5,959 bases of DNA, from contig JAADHG010000204.1 of NCBI GenBank assembly GCA_013151975.1, positions 1 to 5,959 on the forward strand. The letters run 5' to 3'. Under the pieces are notes generated by a model. That model saw nothing but the letters and a program-made list of their open reading frames with translations. It had not been told where the DNA came from and searched no databases. This document shows positions 5,892 to 5,959 of the stretch, one piece after another. The number at the start of each line of letters is the position of its first letter. The first letter of the stretch is position 1. The DNA is from Chlorobiota bacterium. GTDB lineage: Bacteria > Bacteroidota > Bacteroidia > Flavobacteriales > Flavobacteriaceae. The translations under genes were made by a program, and so were the position numbers.

Positions 5892-5959
5892 TTTAGTGTT
5901 AGTTTTTATAAATATATAAAATATTCTATAAACCCACTTATTAGTTATTTCTTTCTACA

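Noticed and set aside
5909..5916. TATATTTA on the minus strand as a promoter for the cysteine-repeat gene.
   Set aside because: It lacks the final G of TAnnTTTG, no -33 TTTG is seen, and the region is so AT-rich that such a match is expected by chance.

Overview
The window is AT-rich DNA whose coding style, protein families and promoter motifs point to the Bacteroidetes, most likely a marine or aquatic member of the Flavobacteriaceae. The evidence is a C-terminal type IX secretion (T9SS) sorting domain, stand-alone CarboxypepD_reg-like domains, a DUF6702 protein, a TatA of the flavobacterial type, TAnnTTTG -7 promoter boxes and mostly Shine-Dalgarno-poor starts. No mobile element, RNA gene, CRISPR array or phage gene was seen.

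Layout. Positions 45-1650 hold two overlapping plus-strand genes. They encode exported proteins with an N-terminal CarboxypepD_reg-like beta-sandwich domain and look like diverged tandem paralogues. An 88-bp gap follows, carrying a good -7 promoter box set in an imperfect palindrome. It leads to a DUF6702 gene (1739-2242) and, 64 bp further on, a large exported M1-family zinc metallopeptidase (2307-4595). A strong intrinsic terminator (about 4619-4648) closes this block. A second TAnnTTTG box sits directly against the GTG start of tatA (4682-4972), so that mRNA may be leaderless or nearly so. Converging on tatA from the minus strand is a secreted cysteine-rich protein (5034-5891) with eight 17-residue repeats and a type A T9SS sorting domain.

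How the genes fit together. All five proteins other than TatA have Sec-type signal peptides. The first four plus-strand genes therefore make cell-envelope proteins: two small regulatory-domain proteins, the uncharacterised DUF6702 protein and an aminopeptidase-type enzyme. As I recall, DUF6702 and this M1 type are often neighbours in flavobacteria, which would suggest related envelope work, but no pathway can be named from the sequence. TatA belongs to the twin-arginine translocon; no tatC or Tat substrate is visible here. The cysteine-repeat protein should cross the outer membrane through T9SS and be attached or released there.

The region looks mostly like ordinary core flavobacterial genome. 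The points most worth a second look are the probably leaderless GTG-start tatA, the palindrome over the DUF6702 promoter, the tandem orphan CarboxypepD_reg paralogues, and the period-17 cysteine array with a two-unit higher-order duplication. I found no convincing sign of an entirely new system.
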